Assembly (NCBI RefSeq): GCF_030272615.1
Contig: NC_081414.1
Span: 311,166,164-311,230,163 of the forward strand
DNA from: Cryptomeria japonica
Taxonomy: Eukaryota > Streptophyta > Pinopsida > Cupressales > Cupressaceae
Reading direction: 5' to 3'
Length of the DNA stretch: 64,000 bases
Shown here piece after piece: positions 1-11,841 of this stretch. The notes under the pieces were generated by a model. That model was not told the origin of the DNA. It did no database searches and saw only the letters and a list, made by a program, of their open reading frames with translations. The stretch's first letter is position 1; each line of letters opens with the position of its first letter. The position numbers were made by a program, and so were the translations under genes.

Positions 1-2035
1 AGAAGGCGGGTCCATCGGGATAAGGATACCTCATCGAGACAGCTCGAAAAATATTATTCTGAGCCCTAATGATGATGCAGCATAGAATAACATATGTCGG
101 ATCCATCGGGAAGAAAACACATATCGGGCTAACGAGAAAAATATTATCCCGATATTCGATGGCATGAAAAGTTCTGAAGGTGGATTCATCGCATTCACAT
201 ATGCCGATGAAACTCACATGAAGGCGATACGAATGACGAACCATCAGGACTTCGGGAGAAAGAAAAATAAGTTACTCTGAAGATCGATGACATTATCGGC
301 ATAGCTTTGCCGATAAGGAAAGCAGCGTGGGAGATGAGGTGAAGTCATCGGGACTTCAGAAGTCAGCAGAATGTCATCAAGATATCGAAGAATGCCTAGA
401 GATGTTATACCAAAGCCCGATGGAAAGGAAGATAAGGTATCAGGACTTTGGGAAAACTTGTAAGCAACTATGCCGACTCCCGATAAGGACTGAAGTATCC
501 AAATGATATCGGTGTAACTTACATCGATAGAATCGACTTGAAGACGCTGAAGTCTGAGGGTCATCGGGACATCGGGAGGAGGTAAAAAATGTTACCTCGA
601 GACCCGATGGAGATAAGGAGCAGCGATGGAATCCTTTAGGATAAGTTAACCTGATAAGAATTACAAAGCGAAGGAGGTCGGGTTTCCATCAGAGTCATAT
701 CGGAGCATCGGAAGGAACAATTTCTAGCTATTCCGAAGCCCGATAAGAAAGTGTCACCTAATGATGAAGCGAGGAGGTTTCATCGGATGTAGTTATGTCG
801 ATGGAGAAGAAGCTTCAACAGCTAATGCCGACAGAACAAACGACGCCAAGGAGTTGAGTGATCAGAAAAGTCTTGCCGATTGACCATCAGAGAACTCGAC
901 ATGAAGAGCATACAAGATGACTACCATAAGTGCATCGAACGGTAATTGCAAAAGCTATCAGACATCCTTTGAGCCAAAGTTTGAGTGTACAGATCAGAAA
1001 TGACAAATGTTGAAATTCGTTTATCCTCCAGTTTGTTAACAAAACACTAATTAGTAGTTACATGATTGAATAGTTGCACCTTTTGGTAAAGTTGTATACT
1101 CTCATATAAATGAGGGAGTTTTTGTAACAAGAGAGGGACGAGAGGAGAGAAGTATAGAATATAAGAATAAAACAAAATTCAAATACATTGTAGCCTCAGG
1201 CTCACCATTGTACTATTTTGAAGGATATATAATATAATCAATTGTTCTCTTTTGCAAATGTGCTACAGATTACTGCACTTTTCTGTAGGTTGTTGCTTAT
1301 GATATTATCAACAAGAGATAAGGTTGCTTGTGTTCTTTCAGCAAAGTTTTGTGTTCCATGTTGTAGACTTGAACCAAAAGGGTTTACCTGCGACTATAAT
1401 TGTTCCCTGTAACTCTTCCTTGGATGGTCCCTTTAAGTTAGGGTTAAATTCATTCAAGCAGTTTACCATATAAGCATTAAGATAGAACTCATAAGAAGTA
1501 AGTAACTGACAGATTCCCCAAAAGGGGGTTTAAAAACTGTCTCATAAGTTTACACTATAAGCCCTATAGAAAATATAAAGACTTTGTAGCCCAAAAAGCA
1601 AAGAAGGCATCAGTCATCTATAGACATAATTCATCACCATATCAATTCAAATCTTGTACCAAGACAATTAGGATCAATTAAGTAGGATAGGTAGAATTAA
1701 TCCAGAGTAGTGTACATACCTGTTGGTTTTAAACATTGAATAGCTTCCACAACAACAATCCTAAATTAAGTCTAGAAGTCACCTACCTTAAGAACCTTTG
1801 CCATTCTGAAGTAGGAGTGAGTTAGATTAAGACAGTCAATCTGCTATAAAAAGCACTAGTCACCGGAAGCCACTAGTGAATAGGTACACCTGCCTAGGTC
1901 CTGCAGAGCCTAAAGTGAGAGAGTTAGAAACCAAATAGGTTCACTCTAAAGTTGGCCAAGTCAAATTGGAGGGTTTGATCATAGGAATTGGCATTCCCTT
2001 AGAACCTATCCAAACTGTTGATTTGAGACCCAACA
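1..2035 (+). repeat. E1 5' LTR, partial
   Basis: Positions 1-237 align with 9494-9730 and positions 1206-2035 with 9731-10553 of the 3' LTR. Positions 238-1205, which include the TATA box, are absent from the 3' copy. The right end CCCAACA at 2035 is followed three bases later by a primer-binding site. Full LTR length would be about 2.77 kb. The U3 part (1-1000) is crowded with short CATCGGGA and CCGATAAGGA variants on both strands. Confidence 0.9.
1104..1111 (+). promoter_or_regulatory. TATA box of E1 LTR
   Basis: ATATAAAT sits in the 5' LTR, followed by a purine-rich stretch and an AATAAA-type signal near 1166. This is the order expected of a U3/R junction. It is the only clear TATA box in the LTR and is missing from the 3' LTR because of the 968-bp deletion there. 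Transcription from it is inferred. Confidence 0.6.
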
Positions 2036-2038
2036 GAT

Positions 2039-2056
2039 TGGCGACTCTGCTGGGGA
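2039..2056 (+). other. Primer-binding site of E1
   Basis: TGGCGACTCTGCTGGGGA begins 3 bp after the 5' LTR. It starts with TGG, complementary to a tRNA CCA end. From memory it resembles the tRNA-Arg-type site reported for Ogre/Tat elements; the tRNA match was not checked here. Confidence 0.75.
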
Positions 2057-2269
2057 GAATATTCATTTTAAAAAAAAAAACTCTGTTGTGGGAAAGAACT
2101 AATACAAAAAATATAAAAATCTCCTCTCAGAAAGAGAGGTGGTGACTATAAGATAATAAAGAAAAGTTTTATGAACAGAAGGAGGTCAGTCACAAAAGGT
2201 CAGCCTCTGTCCCAATTAGACTTTAGTCAAAAAAGGAATAACCAAAAGAAAGAAAAATAGCACAATTCA

Positions 2270-4246
2270 ATGGAACACACGGATGACTTCATGAGGGAAA
2301 GATATAATCAGTATTACTCTGAAAGCTACCCACATTCATCTTGGAATAAGCATAATGATACAGGTCCTTCATGTCCAAGAAATGGGGATTTGGCTACTGC
2401 AAATAAAGCACTAAAGGGTAAATACCAAATCCCTCCTAGTTTTGAGAATCACCGATCACATTCAAGGATGAACACATCAAATTCTTCAGGTTCTAGTATG
2501 ATGGATCCTGTAGACCGTTTTGCAGACTTGACAAAGCAAATGATGGATGTAGCTATTGAAATGAGAGATGCTAGCAAAATGCAAGAGTGTTTGGAGTTGT
2601 GTACGCAGTTGGGCATTATAATCGACGAGAATGATATTGATAATGACTTGAATAAGTATAAAGAAAAGTTTGCACAAATAGGTCAGAAAACAAATTAAGG
2701 AAGGGGTCACAAAAGTGAGAATAGTACAAAAGGTGATGGTTTTAAGACATATGAAAATCCTCTGTATAAAGATAGAAATAATAATTACATGTACAATAAT
2801 ATATCCCCTAAACAACAACGTGGCCAATACAACAATTCTACACATCACAATCAATTTCTATTTCAAAACAAGTGCCCACCCCCTCACCAATTTCAATTTC
2901 AGTATCAAAACCAGTTTCAAAATCCATTCCACTATCAAAACTGGATACCATAGTGCAATAATATGAATCAGAGTTATGGGAATTTCCAAGGAGGACAAGG
3001 ATTGATGAACACAGAATGCATCAAACAGTTTGATTATGCAGGAATGGCAATATATCCTTATCCTATTCCAGGCGAGGTCAGGACTGCGATGCCCAAATTC
3101 ACCGGGAGCAATGCCATCATAGGAGAGGCCCATTGCAAATCCTTTGATACAGTGATGGAAGATTTCTGCCTCCAATATGAAGATGTCAAGATGAAATTGT
3201 TCATGCAATCATTAACTGAAGATGCGCGAGATTGGTTCAGAACTTTACCTGAGGCTTCAATAGATTACCTTACGGAATTTAAGAGGCTTTTTCTTGAACA
3301 ATTTGGAGATCAAAATAGTCCTGAATTCGCTTTGCATGAGATAATCAGTATCAAGAAGGAACCTAACGAAGTAGTTGTCGACTTTAACAAGAGATTCCAA
3401 AGAGTCATAAACAAAATCTCGAATAGGATGAAACCAGTTCCAGAGGTAAGCATTATGTACTACATGAATGCTTTCGATAGCAAAACAAACTATGAACTCG
3501 GAACAAAAAATCCTACAACTCTTCAGGGATTTATGAAGGCATCCATAACTATAGAAAATAATAGAAAAGCAGCCGGAACAATGGGGAGAAGGGAGGATGC
3601 AAGGTTGTTCAACCCAAAGGCACCTAAACAAATGAAAGATGAGGACAAGTTGGATAAGGTGTTGAATGCTCTCAAGGATTTGTCTGTCAGGGTAAACAAA
3701 ACATAGAAACAACAATTCTACCGCCATGATAGGCCTAAACTGCATGATATGCCTTATAATACCACATGGAAAGATGGAAAACCGATTGATAAAAATCAAA
3801 AGGAAAGTAACCAAATACCAGACCCTTTGAGGAAAGCGGTGAACCAAATAGCTGATGAAGATATGTGGTGTTTGGCATGTGACATGCCTCACTCTCCTTA
3901 CCAATGTGCAGTAGCAATGAAGTTGTCGGGGGAAGGAGAGGAATGTGAAGGATATGAGGGTGACCGTACAATAAATTTACTATCATTTGAAGAGTACGAT
4001 TCATCAAAGGAAGACAAAGAGAATGATGTAAACTTCAAACGAATCAATCAACAGTGTTGTATGCAGCAAGTATTCTCGGATGAAGAAAATGAGGTCAAGC
4101 TAAGGGTCCCTACTAGAGAAGAACAAGAAAAAATTACTGTGGCTGCTGTCAAACAAGCTAAAAGAACCTACATGCTAAGGAATAGAACCATAGATCCTGA
4201 ACAAGGTAAACCATCTGGCATGTTCATCAAGGAGAGTGGCAAATAA
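2270..4246 (+). pseudogene. gag: E1 gag (stop-interrupted)
   Basis: One frame runs from ATG 2270 through 4246, broken by TAA at 2696, TAG near 2952, TAG at 3704 and TAA at 4244. The N-terminal part is Asn/Gln/Tyr-rich. The capsid-like retrotransposon gag region lies at about 3090-3500, with the motif DARDWFRTLP. A zinc-knuckle-like C-x2-C-x3-H-x4-C (CLACDMPHSPYQC) lies near 3870. Gag would form the virus-like particle and bind element RNA. The start was chosen as the first ATG of the frame about 230 bp after the LTR. Most stops would be restored by a single C-to-T reversal. Confidence 0.85.
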
Positions 4247-5110
4247 TCAAAACCAATAACTAAGCCAAGTAAGACCTCAGAGTGTAGTATAAAGATTTCA
4301 AAAGAAAAGGAGTGGTAGACCTCTAGAATACAAAAAAATGAAAAGGATGAAACAATGAATACATCAACACCGCCTGCTACAACATCATTTGATATTGTGA
4401 ATACCTTAACTCAGATGAAGGTTTCTATACCGTTACTTGAGATGATGAAGTTTCTAGAGTATAGGGAGAAAACCTTGAAGGTAATTAATAGTGTTTCTGA
4501 GGAGAATACTAAGGAACATAAATGAAATGGTCAGGATAACAATGCCGAGAGTGGCCCTGTCCCAACCATATACCTAGGGTCAACAATAACAAAGAGTCCT
4601 TCTTAGGTGGACCCATTCTATCTAACCTTGATGATCAAGAACAAGAGAATAAAAAACTGCATGATTGATTTGGGAGTTGCTATAAATGTTATGCCTGCTA
4701 GAGTCATGAAGGAACTTGGAATGAAAGTGGACACAACTTTTGGTAAATGTTATGCCATGGATAACCGTTCTGTCCCAGTAGTTGGTGTCATGAAGAATGT
4801 TGAATTCAAGTTGGCAGCATTTCTAGAAGCATTATATGAGACAGATATCACCATGGTTGATGTTCCTCCTAATTATGGCATGTTGTTATCCAGACAGTGG
4901 TCCAACTTGATAGGAGGCCATGTTCAGCTAGATTTATCATACGCCACCATACCGGTGAATGGACAGGAGGTGAGGATTGAGAGGGAACCCCACTTTGAGT
5001 ACATCATTAAGGAGGTAGAACCTATTGAATCAGTGTATTTCATTCAGTGGGATTTAGATAATTTTAAAGTGGAATTAACGAAACCAAAAACGAAAAGCTT
5101 GACTCCATTT
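4247..5110 (+). pseudogene. pol: E1 aspartic protease region
   Basis: Same frame as gag, so a fused gag-protease is likely. The active-site segment is DLGVAINVMP at 4667, with the catalytic Asp in D-L-G. D-L-G is common in Athila-type plant proteases, while the related element E3 has D-S-G. The flap-side segment YGMLLSRQW follows about 70 residues later. Stops near 4313, 4523 and 4604 interrupt the linker before the domain. The homologous E3 protease at 33736-34590 has the same layout (FGKCYAMDN versus FGHCYSMEN). Confidence 0.8.
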
Positions 5111-5137
5111 GAGTCATGTGTCAAGGAAAGTAAGGAT

Positions 5138-5530
5138 CAAGTATGGAGGATGTACTTTGATGGATCTTGCAGCAAAGAGGGAAGTGGGGCTGGAGTTATT
5201 TTTATTTCGCCAGATGGAGAGACATTCAAGTACTCTTTCAAGCTAGTATTTGAATGTACGAATAATATTGCAGAATATGAAGCTTTACTCACTGGACTTA
5301 ACATGGCTGCCAAGCATGGGATTAGATTACTCAGTGTCTATGGGGATTCAGAGCTAATAATATCTTAGATCAAACAGAAGTACGCCTCTAAACATCTCAG
5401 ATTGAAGCAGTATAGGAATGCTGTGTGGGATACTATCGAACTATTTGATGCTTTCCAGATAAATTGGTTGACAGACCAAAAAACATCATGGCTGACTTCT
5501 TGGCTAATGTGGCCTTGAAAGGAGATGATG
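5138..5530 (+). pseudogene. pol: E1 archaeal-type RNase H (aRNH), upstream of RT
   Basis: An RVT_3-type RNase H follows the protease directly. Acidic residues are visible in order: FDGS (Asp at 5159), NIAEYEALL (Glu), YGDSELI (Asp) and NIMADFLANVAL (Asp). TAG at 5366-5368 and a frameshift near 5463 split the domain, the last part being in the RT frame. All four expected acidic positions remain. It would degrade RNA in the RNA:DNA hybrid during reverse transcription. Its place before RT differs from the more familiar position between gRH and integrase. Confidence 0.82.
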
Positions 5531-6936
5531 TAACACTGAATGGAGTATCAGAGATAGAAATAAAAGTTAGACCTTTTGTTCCTGATAACCTATACAATTG
5601 GCAAGTTTTCCATGATGATATCAACTTATTGAACTTTCTACAGTGCGTGGACCATTACCAAGCACAGGCTATCAACTTCAATGATTTTGTGGAAGAGACG
5701 GATGGGAAGAAGACTCTGTTTGGATAGGAAATCATACAGCTAAGATCAAATAAGATACCTAGAGGATTGGTCGCACTAGAGAGGACCTTCAATGCACAAG
5801 ACAAAATCGAGACTAAAGGGACTGCAGTCAAGGAAACTGACATTGAGCAAATCAATCTAGGAAGCAAAGAATCACCAAGACATGTTTTTCTTGGTAAAAG
5901 GTTGACTCCTAAGATGAAGGAACAATTACTGATGTTGCTTAGAAAATATAAGCATGTGTTCGCATGGTCTTATGATGACCTCAAGGCCTACAAAGAGGAT
6001 CTTTTTCAGCATGAAATACCCCTCAAGCCAGACACTAAGCCATTCACACAGAAGCAGAGGCCTATAAACCCAGCTTTACTCCCAAAGATGAGAGAGGAAA
6101 TAAGAAAAATGAAGGATGCAAGGATAATTAAACCCTGCGGGTATTCTACCTGGGTTTCAAACTTAGTGCCTGTCAGAAAGAAAAATGGGGACATAAGACT
6201 GTGTGTGGATTTCAGGGATTTGAACGTGTCATCACTAAAAGATAACTACTCTTTGCCTAACATGGATAACATGTTGCAGAAAGTAACTGGATGTGAATTA
6301 TTGTCAATGATGGATGGGTTTTCGGGTTACAATTAGGTGAACGTCAAATAAACTAAATAGTATAAAACAGCCTTCACAACACCATGGGGCACATATGTGT
6401 ATGCTCGAATGTTGTTTGGATTGACAAATGCAGGGGTGACATTCCAAAGAGCAATGGATGTGGCATTCGTCGAGTTAATAGATGTAATCATGGTGGTATA
6501 TCAAGATGACCTGACGGCATATTCAAAAAGGGTTGAAGACCACTGCAACCACCTTGAAAAGATTTTCAAGAAGGCTTTGGAGTATGGAATTTCCTTAAAT
6601 CCAAAGAAATGTCACTTCGGAGTTGAAGAAGGAAAGCCCCTTGGACATATAGTATCCAAAGAGGGGGTAAAAATTGACCCTGAAAGAGTAGCCGCGATAA
6701 ATGAAATCCCAATCCCTAAAACTATCAAAATTGTCCAATCATTTCTGGGACAGATCAATTTCGTCAGGAGATTTATCCTAAACTTTGCAAATATCATAAA
6801 ACCCATAGTAATGATGCTAAAGAAAGGAGAAAAAATATATTGGGGTGTGGACGCACTAGATGCCTTCGTAGCCATAAAAATGGCAATATCTGAAGCATCG
6901 GTATTAATATCTCCGGATTTTAGCAAGCCTTTTTTA
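5531..6936 (+). pseudogene. pol: E1 reverse transcriptase
   Basis: The linker includes NKIPRGLVALE, shared with E3 (NKIPKGLVSLE). RT blocks follow: HVFAWSYDDLK, RLCVDFRDLN, LLSMMDGFSGYN, FGLTNAGVTFQRAMD and the catalytic box YQDD at 6499-6510. Stops: TAG 5725, TAG 6334 (after GYN), TAA near 6349 and TAG near 6358. The frame is constant, so stops rather than indels caused the loss. YQDD is an acceptable YxDD variant (YLDD in E3). Confidence 0.88.
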
Positions 6937-7260
6937 ATTTTTTCATTTGCTTCATACCATACAGTAGCAGCGGTGTTATTACAAAAAAATTGAGATGGTT
7001 GTGAACAGCCCATTGCATATTTTAGTAAGTCGTTGAATCCTTCTAAGAGCAGGTATGATCTAAATGAAAAACAAGCTTTTGCTTTGGTGAAAGCGGTGAA
7101 GCAATTCAGGCCGTATTTGGTGGGTGCAGAAGTTATAGTATATGTTCCCAATGCGGCAGTGAAGGACATATTCAGGCAAACAGAGGTCCCAGGAAGAAGA
7201 TGCAAATGGATTAATCAAATCCAAGAATTCAACATCGAAAACAAAATCTCACAAGTCATC
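6937..7260 (+). pseudogene. pol: E1 native RNase H (gRH), catalytically degenerate
   Basis: The segment after RT aligns with Ty3/Gypsy RNase H: FSFASYHTVAAVLLQ, then NEKQAFALVKAVKQF, then VYVPNAAVKDIF. Family members have Asp in D-A-S, Glu in K-E and Asp in T-D. Here these positions are Phe, Gln and Pro. A TGA at about 6991-6993 also interrupts it. Loss of the triad is shared with E3 and not with E2, which argues for old relaxation in this lineage. It may have become a structural connection domain; that is inference. Confidence 0.7.
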
Positions 7261-8622
7261 AAGGGTCAAGGATTAGCTAAACTCGTGGCAGGAGCAGAGG
7301 TCGAAGAGCTTCAAGTAAATGGAATAGAATTGGAAGAAACCAGTTTTAGCATTGAGAATACTGCATGGTATACAGACATCATGTACTGTCTCAAGCATAT
7401 GAAATGTCCGGATAGTATGACCGATAATCAAAAAAGGACATTGAAATTGAAGTCTGTGAGATATGTGATTGTTGATGGAGACTTGTACTGGAAAAACAGA
7501 GATGGGATACTGTTATTATGCCTAGATGAACACCAAGCAAAGAAGGTTCTACAAGAAATGCACGGTGGGGTTTGTGGTGGTCATTTTTTGGCTAAAACTA
7601 CTGCACAAAAAATATTGAGATCCGGATACTTTTGGCCATGTGTGTTCAATGATTCCTACGCTTATGTCAGAAAGTGTGAAGCTTGTCAGAGATTTTCAGG
7701 CAAAATGAAATATCAAGGATCACTCCCATTGAGACCAATGCAAGTTGAAGAGCCATTTCAGCAATGGGGAATAGATTTTATAGGAGAGATATCAGACAAA
7801 TCTAGTGGGGGACATAGATGGATTCTGGTTGCTATAGACTACTTTACCAAATGGGTAGAGGCAATACCTACTAGACAGGCCACGAGTAAAGTGGTGATAA
7901 AATTCATAATGGAAAATATCATCACTAGATTCGGTGTCCTTGCAAAAATCATCTCCGATAATGGCATGTCTTTCAGGTCTGAAGAATTTAATACCTTTTG
8001 TGAAGAGTATGGCATCCAAATATCTCATTCATCTCCCTACCACCCTCAAGGTAATGGGCAGGCTGAGTTGAGTAACAAAAACATACTAAAAATCATTAAT
8101 AAAGTATTAGGACATAACAAAAGGGCATGGGACGCGAAGTTGAATCTAGCATTATGGGCAGATAGAATAACAGTAAAAAAATCTACAGGGAAGTCTCCAT
8201 TTGAATTGGTCTATGGTAAAAGGGCCAGACTTCCTTTGGATAACCTCTTACCTGTGCACAGATTCATGACACAAGAAGGGATAGATGTTGATGATCCTTT
8301 GCAAGAGAGGTTAATACAGTTAATAGAGCTTGATGAAAATAGGGTAGAAGCTCAAGAACAGAATATCAGAATTCAGGATCAGATGAAAAGGCTATATGAT
8401 AGAAGGACAACAGATAGTAAATTTGAGGTTGATGATTGGGTCTTGATGTGGAATGCCAGGAGTTAGGACAAAGGCAAACATGGCAAATTTCAAGCCTTAT
8501 GGCTTGGACCATATGTGGTAATGGGTAAAGCAGGAGAGGATTCTTATTTTCTCTAGAATGCCACAAGAGAAGTTCAAGAATTGCCAGTACATGGACAATT
8601 CTTAAAAAAATTCTTTTCTTAA
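7261..8622 (+). pseudogene. pol: E1 integrase
   Basis: Open from 7033 to the TAG at 8464. The zinc-binding N-domain is HQ..H..CGGHF (7530-7590) with C-x2-C (KCEACQRF). The DDE core shows WGIDFIG (Asp), IISDNGMSF (Asp) and GNGQAELSNK (Glu). The C-terminal part has the GPY-like WLGPYVVMG after the TAG, then a second TAG near 8554, ending at TAA 8620-8622. No chromodomain is visible. This is the best preserved part of E1, with all three DDE residues present. Confidence 0.88.
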
Positions 8623-8762
8623 ACAATTTTTCCATGTATAATAGTTTAGGTTTCACCCCCATTGTAAAATACCACATTTCCTTTAATTCTTGTCTTACCA
8701 AACCAGAGAGTCTGGATTCTTGAAGGTATCCATAGAATACCCCCATCCCCAGTCAGGGCCAC
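8623..8762 (+). other. E1 region between pol and 3' LTR
   Basis: No ORF. An inverted pair (CCAGAGAGTCTGG) lies near 8704. The last bases before the LTR are CCCCAGTCAGGGCCAC, which is not a conventional polypurine tract. E3 has nearly the same block (CCCCAGTCAGAGCCAG) at the same place. Confidence 0.6.
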
Positions 8763-10553
8763 TGTTGGAGCCCCACAATTTCAAGCTTTAAATTTGAAAC
8801 CCAATGAGCTTTATTAGCAAAAAATACCTTGAAAGTGCTTTGATTCAGTTATCCAAAATCAGTTGACTTCATTAGCCAAATTGTCAAATCTACTAAGTGT
8901 CAATAAAAGATTCCATTAAGGCATACTCCTATCATGTTTAGAGAACTTGTATTCATTTTCAGTCTCCTTGGATCCGTTCTACATACTATTTTTGATTCCC
9001 CCTTCAGCCCCTGCAAAATTGTTAAGTTTGGTCTATCGGCATGAGTCTTGCCGATCAGACCTAGCACACCAGTTCAGTCCGCTCCATCGGTATAGGTTGT
9101 CTCGATAGATCAAAACAAGTAGTAGAGGAAGTCCGCATTTGCACCATGTGTTTTCCCTCTTAGGCAGGTCCCCTTCACGTGATCTTAAACTTCAAAAAAG
9201 CGTGCGTGCACAATTTGCCCACTTAAGTTATATCGGCCAAGGTTATTCTGATCCAGCGGCATCCGGAAGAAGTGCAAAGGAGTTTTCATCATGCTATCGG
9301 GATAGCTTGAAATGAGTTATCCCAATCGCTGATAAGGAGGGTGGCTTATTCATCAATGTTATCGGGCCATCGGAGAAGGAAGAAAAATGTTATTCCGATG
9401 ACCCAGCCTACTCGACCTGCATAGAAGGTTTTCATTGGGCTAACTCCGCCTCATCGGAAATCATTGGAAAACGTCATCTCAATCGTCAATAAGAGAAGGT
9501 GGGTCCATCGGGATAAGGATACCCCATTGGGACAGCTCAAAAAATATTATTCCGAGCCCTGATGAGGATGCAGCAAGGAATAACATATGTCGGATCCATC
9601 GGGAAGAAAACACATATCGAGCTAACGAGAAAATTATTATCCCGATATTCGATGGCATGAAAAGTTCTGAAGACGGATTCATCGGGTTCACATATGCCGA
9701 TGAAACTCACATGAAGGTGATACGAACGACCATTGTAGCATTTTGAAGGATATATAATATAATCAGTTGTTCTCTTTTGCGAATGTGTTGCAGATTACTG
9801 CACTTTTTTGTAGGCTGTTGCTTATGATATTATCAACAGGAGATAAGGTTGCTTGTGTTCTTTCAACAAAGTTTTGTGTTCCATATTGTAGACTTGAACC
9901 AAAAGGGTTTACCTGCGACTATAATTGTTCCCTGTAACTCTTCCTTGGATGGTCCCTTTAAGTTAGGGTTAAATTCATTCAAGCAGTTTACCATATAAGC
10001 ATTAAGATAGAACTCATAAGAAGTAAGTAACTGACAGATTCCCCAAAAGGGGGTTTAAAAACTGTCTCATAAGTTTACACTGTAAGCCCTATAGAAAATT
10101 TAAAGACTTTGTAGCCCAAAAAGAAAAGAAGACATTGGACATCTATAGACATAATTCATCACCATATCAATTCAAATCTTGTACCAAGACAATTAAGATC
10201 AATTAAGTAGGATAGGTAGAATTAATCCAGAGTAGTGTACATACATGTTGGTTTTAAACATTGAATAGCTTCCACAACAACAATCCTAAATTAAGTCTAG
10301 AAGTCACCTACCTTAAGAACCTTTTCCATTCTGAAGTAGGAATGAGTTAGATTAAGACAGCCAATCTGCTATAAAAAGCACTAGTCACCACTAGTGAATA
10401 GGTACACCCACCTAGGTCCTGCAGAGCCTAAAGTGAGAGAGTTAGAAACCAAATAGGTTCACTCTAAAGTTGGCCAAGTCAAATTGGAGGGTTTGATCAT
10501 AGGAATTGGCATTCCCTTAGAACCTATCCAATCTGTTGATTTGAGACCCAACA
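8763..10553 (+). repeat. E1 3' LTR with internal 968-bp deletion
   Basis: Starts TGTTGGAGCC, ends CCCAACA. It aligns with the 5' LTR except that material equivalent to 238-1205 is missing at 9730/9731. The breakpoint shows a 2-bp AC overlap, as in microhomology-mediated deletion. The lost part holds the TATA box, so this copy is probably promoterless. Confidence 0.92.
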
Positions 10554-11469
10554 GGCTGGAGGAACAGTCAAGGCACGAACTTCTACTATAACTAAAGAAG
10601 AACTAATTTCAATGAACATAAACACTGGATCACTCACCAAGTGGGCCCCCTTGGATGAGTGATATTAAGCTTCTAGAAAAATACTCTTAACAGATCAGAA
10701 CAACATATCTTTCATTCATTGCTTCCTAAAAATAATTACATGTTCTAAAAGAAAAACTCCAGAATGCTTATCAAAATTCTCTGCTCTATTTCTTTCTATT
10801 CTGTCTAACCTCTAAGAAAAAGGAAGATCTTATTATAAAGAAAAGATCAACTATAATGGACAACTCAAATCATGCCCAGAAGAAGAGACGGATGATTGAC
10901 AGATGAAGAAGATAACTAGAACTTGGCTGCAAGAAATGTGGATCTAAACCGAACCACAGTATTTGCATGCCATAGCAATATTTTGCAAACTCAATGCCCA
11001 CTAGAGTTAAACTTCTGTAGTGTTGCCTGGCTGCTCTGCTCATGTCGTGCCTTGCGCTCACTCAGCTCCTCTTCACTTTGATCTCTAGTTATTTCTTACG
11101 TGATTCATCCTTATTCAGGCGCGAAAGGAGAATATCCACTGCAGCATCATTTATTATCTGTACTAAAACAAAAACAACATACAAGGACATGCATATGTAT
11201 TTTACTTAATTAATACATTCATTAATTGACATATGACATTACCCTAAATGATCCACATAGAAAAAGGAACAATTCACTTGGATGTAGGAATAAATGGCAT
11301 GGCTGCAGGAATAAACCGGGAAACTTCAAACATGATTTTATAAGTTCGGGTTTAACGCATGGAATACATATAGTCAATTTACAATACTTTACTACTACTG
11401 TGCAAACCAAAAGATGTCAAAAACCTAAGAGTTTTGATGATAAAAACATGACAAAGTCTCAACTTATCA
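10554..11469 (-). repeat. E2 3' LTR, remaining part
   Basis: Matches 20363-21279 with scattered substitutions and both copies stop at CAACTTATCA. Its left end is cut by E1. The - strand 5' neighbour is a polypurine tract, confirming this is the 3' LTR. Confidence 0.92.
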
Positions 11470-11483
11470 TGCCCCCCAACTTT
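11470..11483 (-). other. E2 polypurine tract
   Basis: On the - strand AAAGTTGGGGGGCA abuts the start of the 3' LTR (TGATAAGTTG). It would prime plus-strand DNA synthesis. Position and composition are as expected for Ty3/Gypsy. Confidence 0.85.
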
Positions 11484-11841
11484 AAGAGTTTGTTGATCCT
11501 ACAGCAAAAGGAAAAAATTTTATTCTCATTGTAACTCTTAAATCACCAACGGTGCCCTGACTTGTCCCCCCTGAAGCCAAGTTCCAATAAAGTCCTTTCA
11601 TTTTTTCCAGCCTGGACCATCTAGTTGTTTCTTCTGTGACTGCATCATAGTTCTGCTCTATAGGCTGACATGCCAAAAGTGGCCACATAAGGATTGGAGG
11701 TTGAAAGATCAATGGTCGCCAGTTGTTGGATTTCTCCCTACCTAACTATATGTATCTGGGGGCTCTTTGCATGGCTGCATGAGAATTTGGTAGTGAGTAA
11801 GGTTCTCTCTATTTTAACTATTCTGGTAGATTATTCCAGTG
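11484..11841 (-). other. E2 untranslated stretch before PPT
   Basis: Lies between the end of the extra ORF and the polypurine tract. No reading frame, repeat or promoter stands out. Confidence 0.5.

Larger units (their letters stand above)
1..10553 (+). mobile_element. E1: Ty3/Gypsy Tat-like LTR retrotransposon, 5' end cut by window
   Basis: Two direct LTR copies (1-2035 and 8763-10553) flank gag, protease, aRNH, RT, gRH and integrase, all read on +. The LTR begins TGTTGGAGCC and ends CCCAACA. About 731 bp of the 5' LTR lie left of the window. Protease, RT and integrase motifs and the domain order resemble E3, so the two belong to one lineage; assignment to Tat rests on the extra RNase H. 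The element inserted into the 3' LTR of E2: sequence right of 10553 continues the E2 LTR, and GGCTG (10554-10558) is the expected target duplication, its partner lying outside the window. Coding regions carry many stops, so this copy is not autonomous. Confidence 0.9.

Noticed and set aside
10870-11534. ORFs within the E2 LTR copies (10870-11061, 11226-11534, 20679-20885)
   Set aside because: Short, present on either strand, no recognised domain; expected by chance in an LTR.
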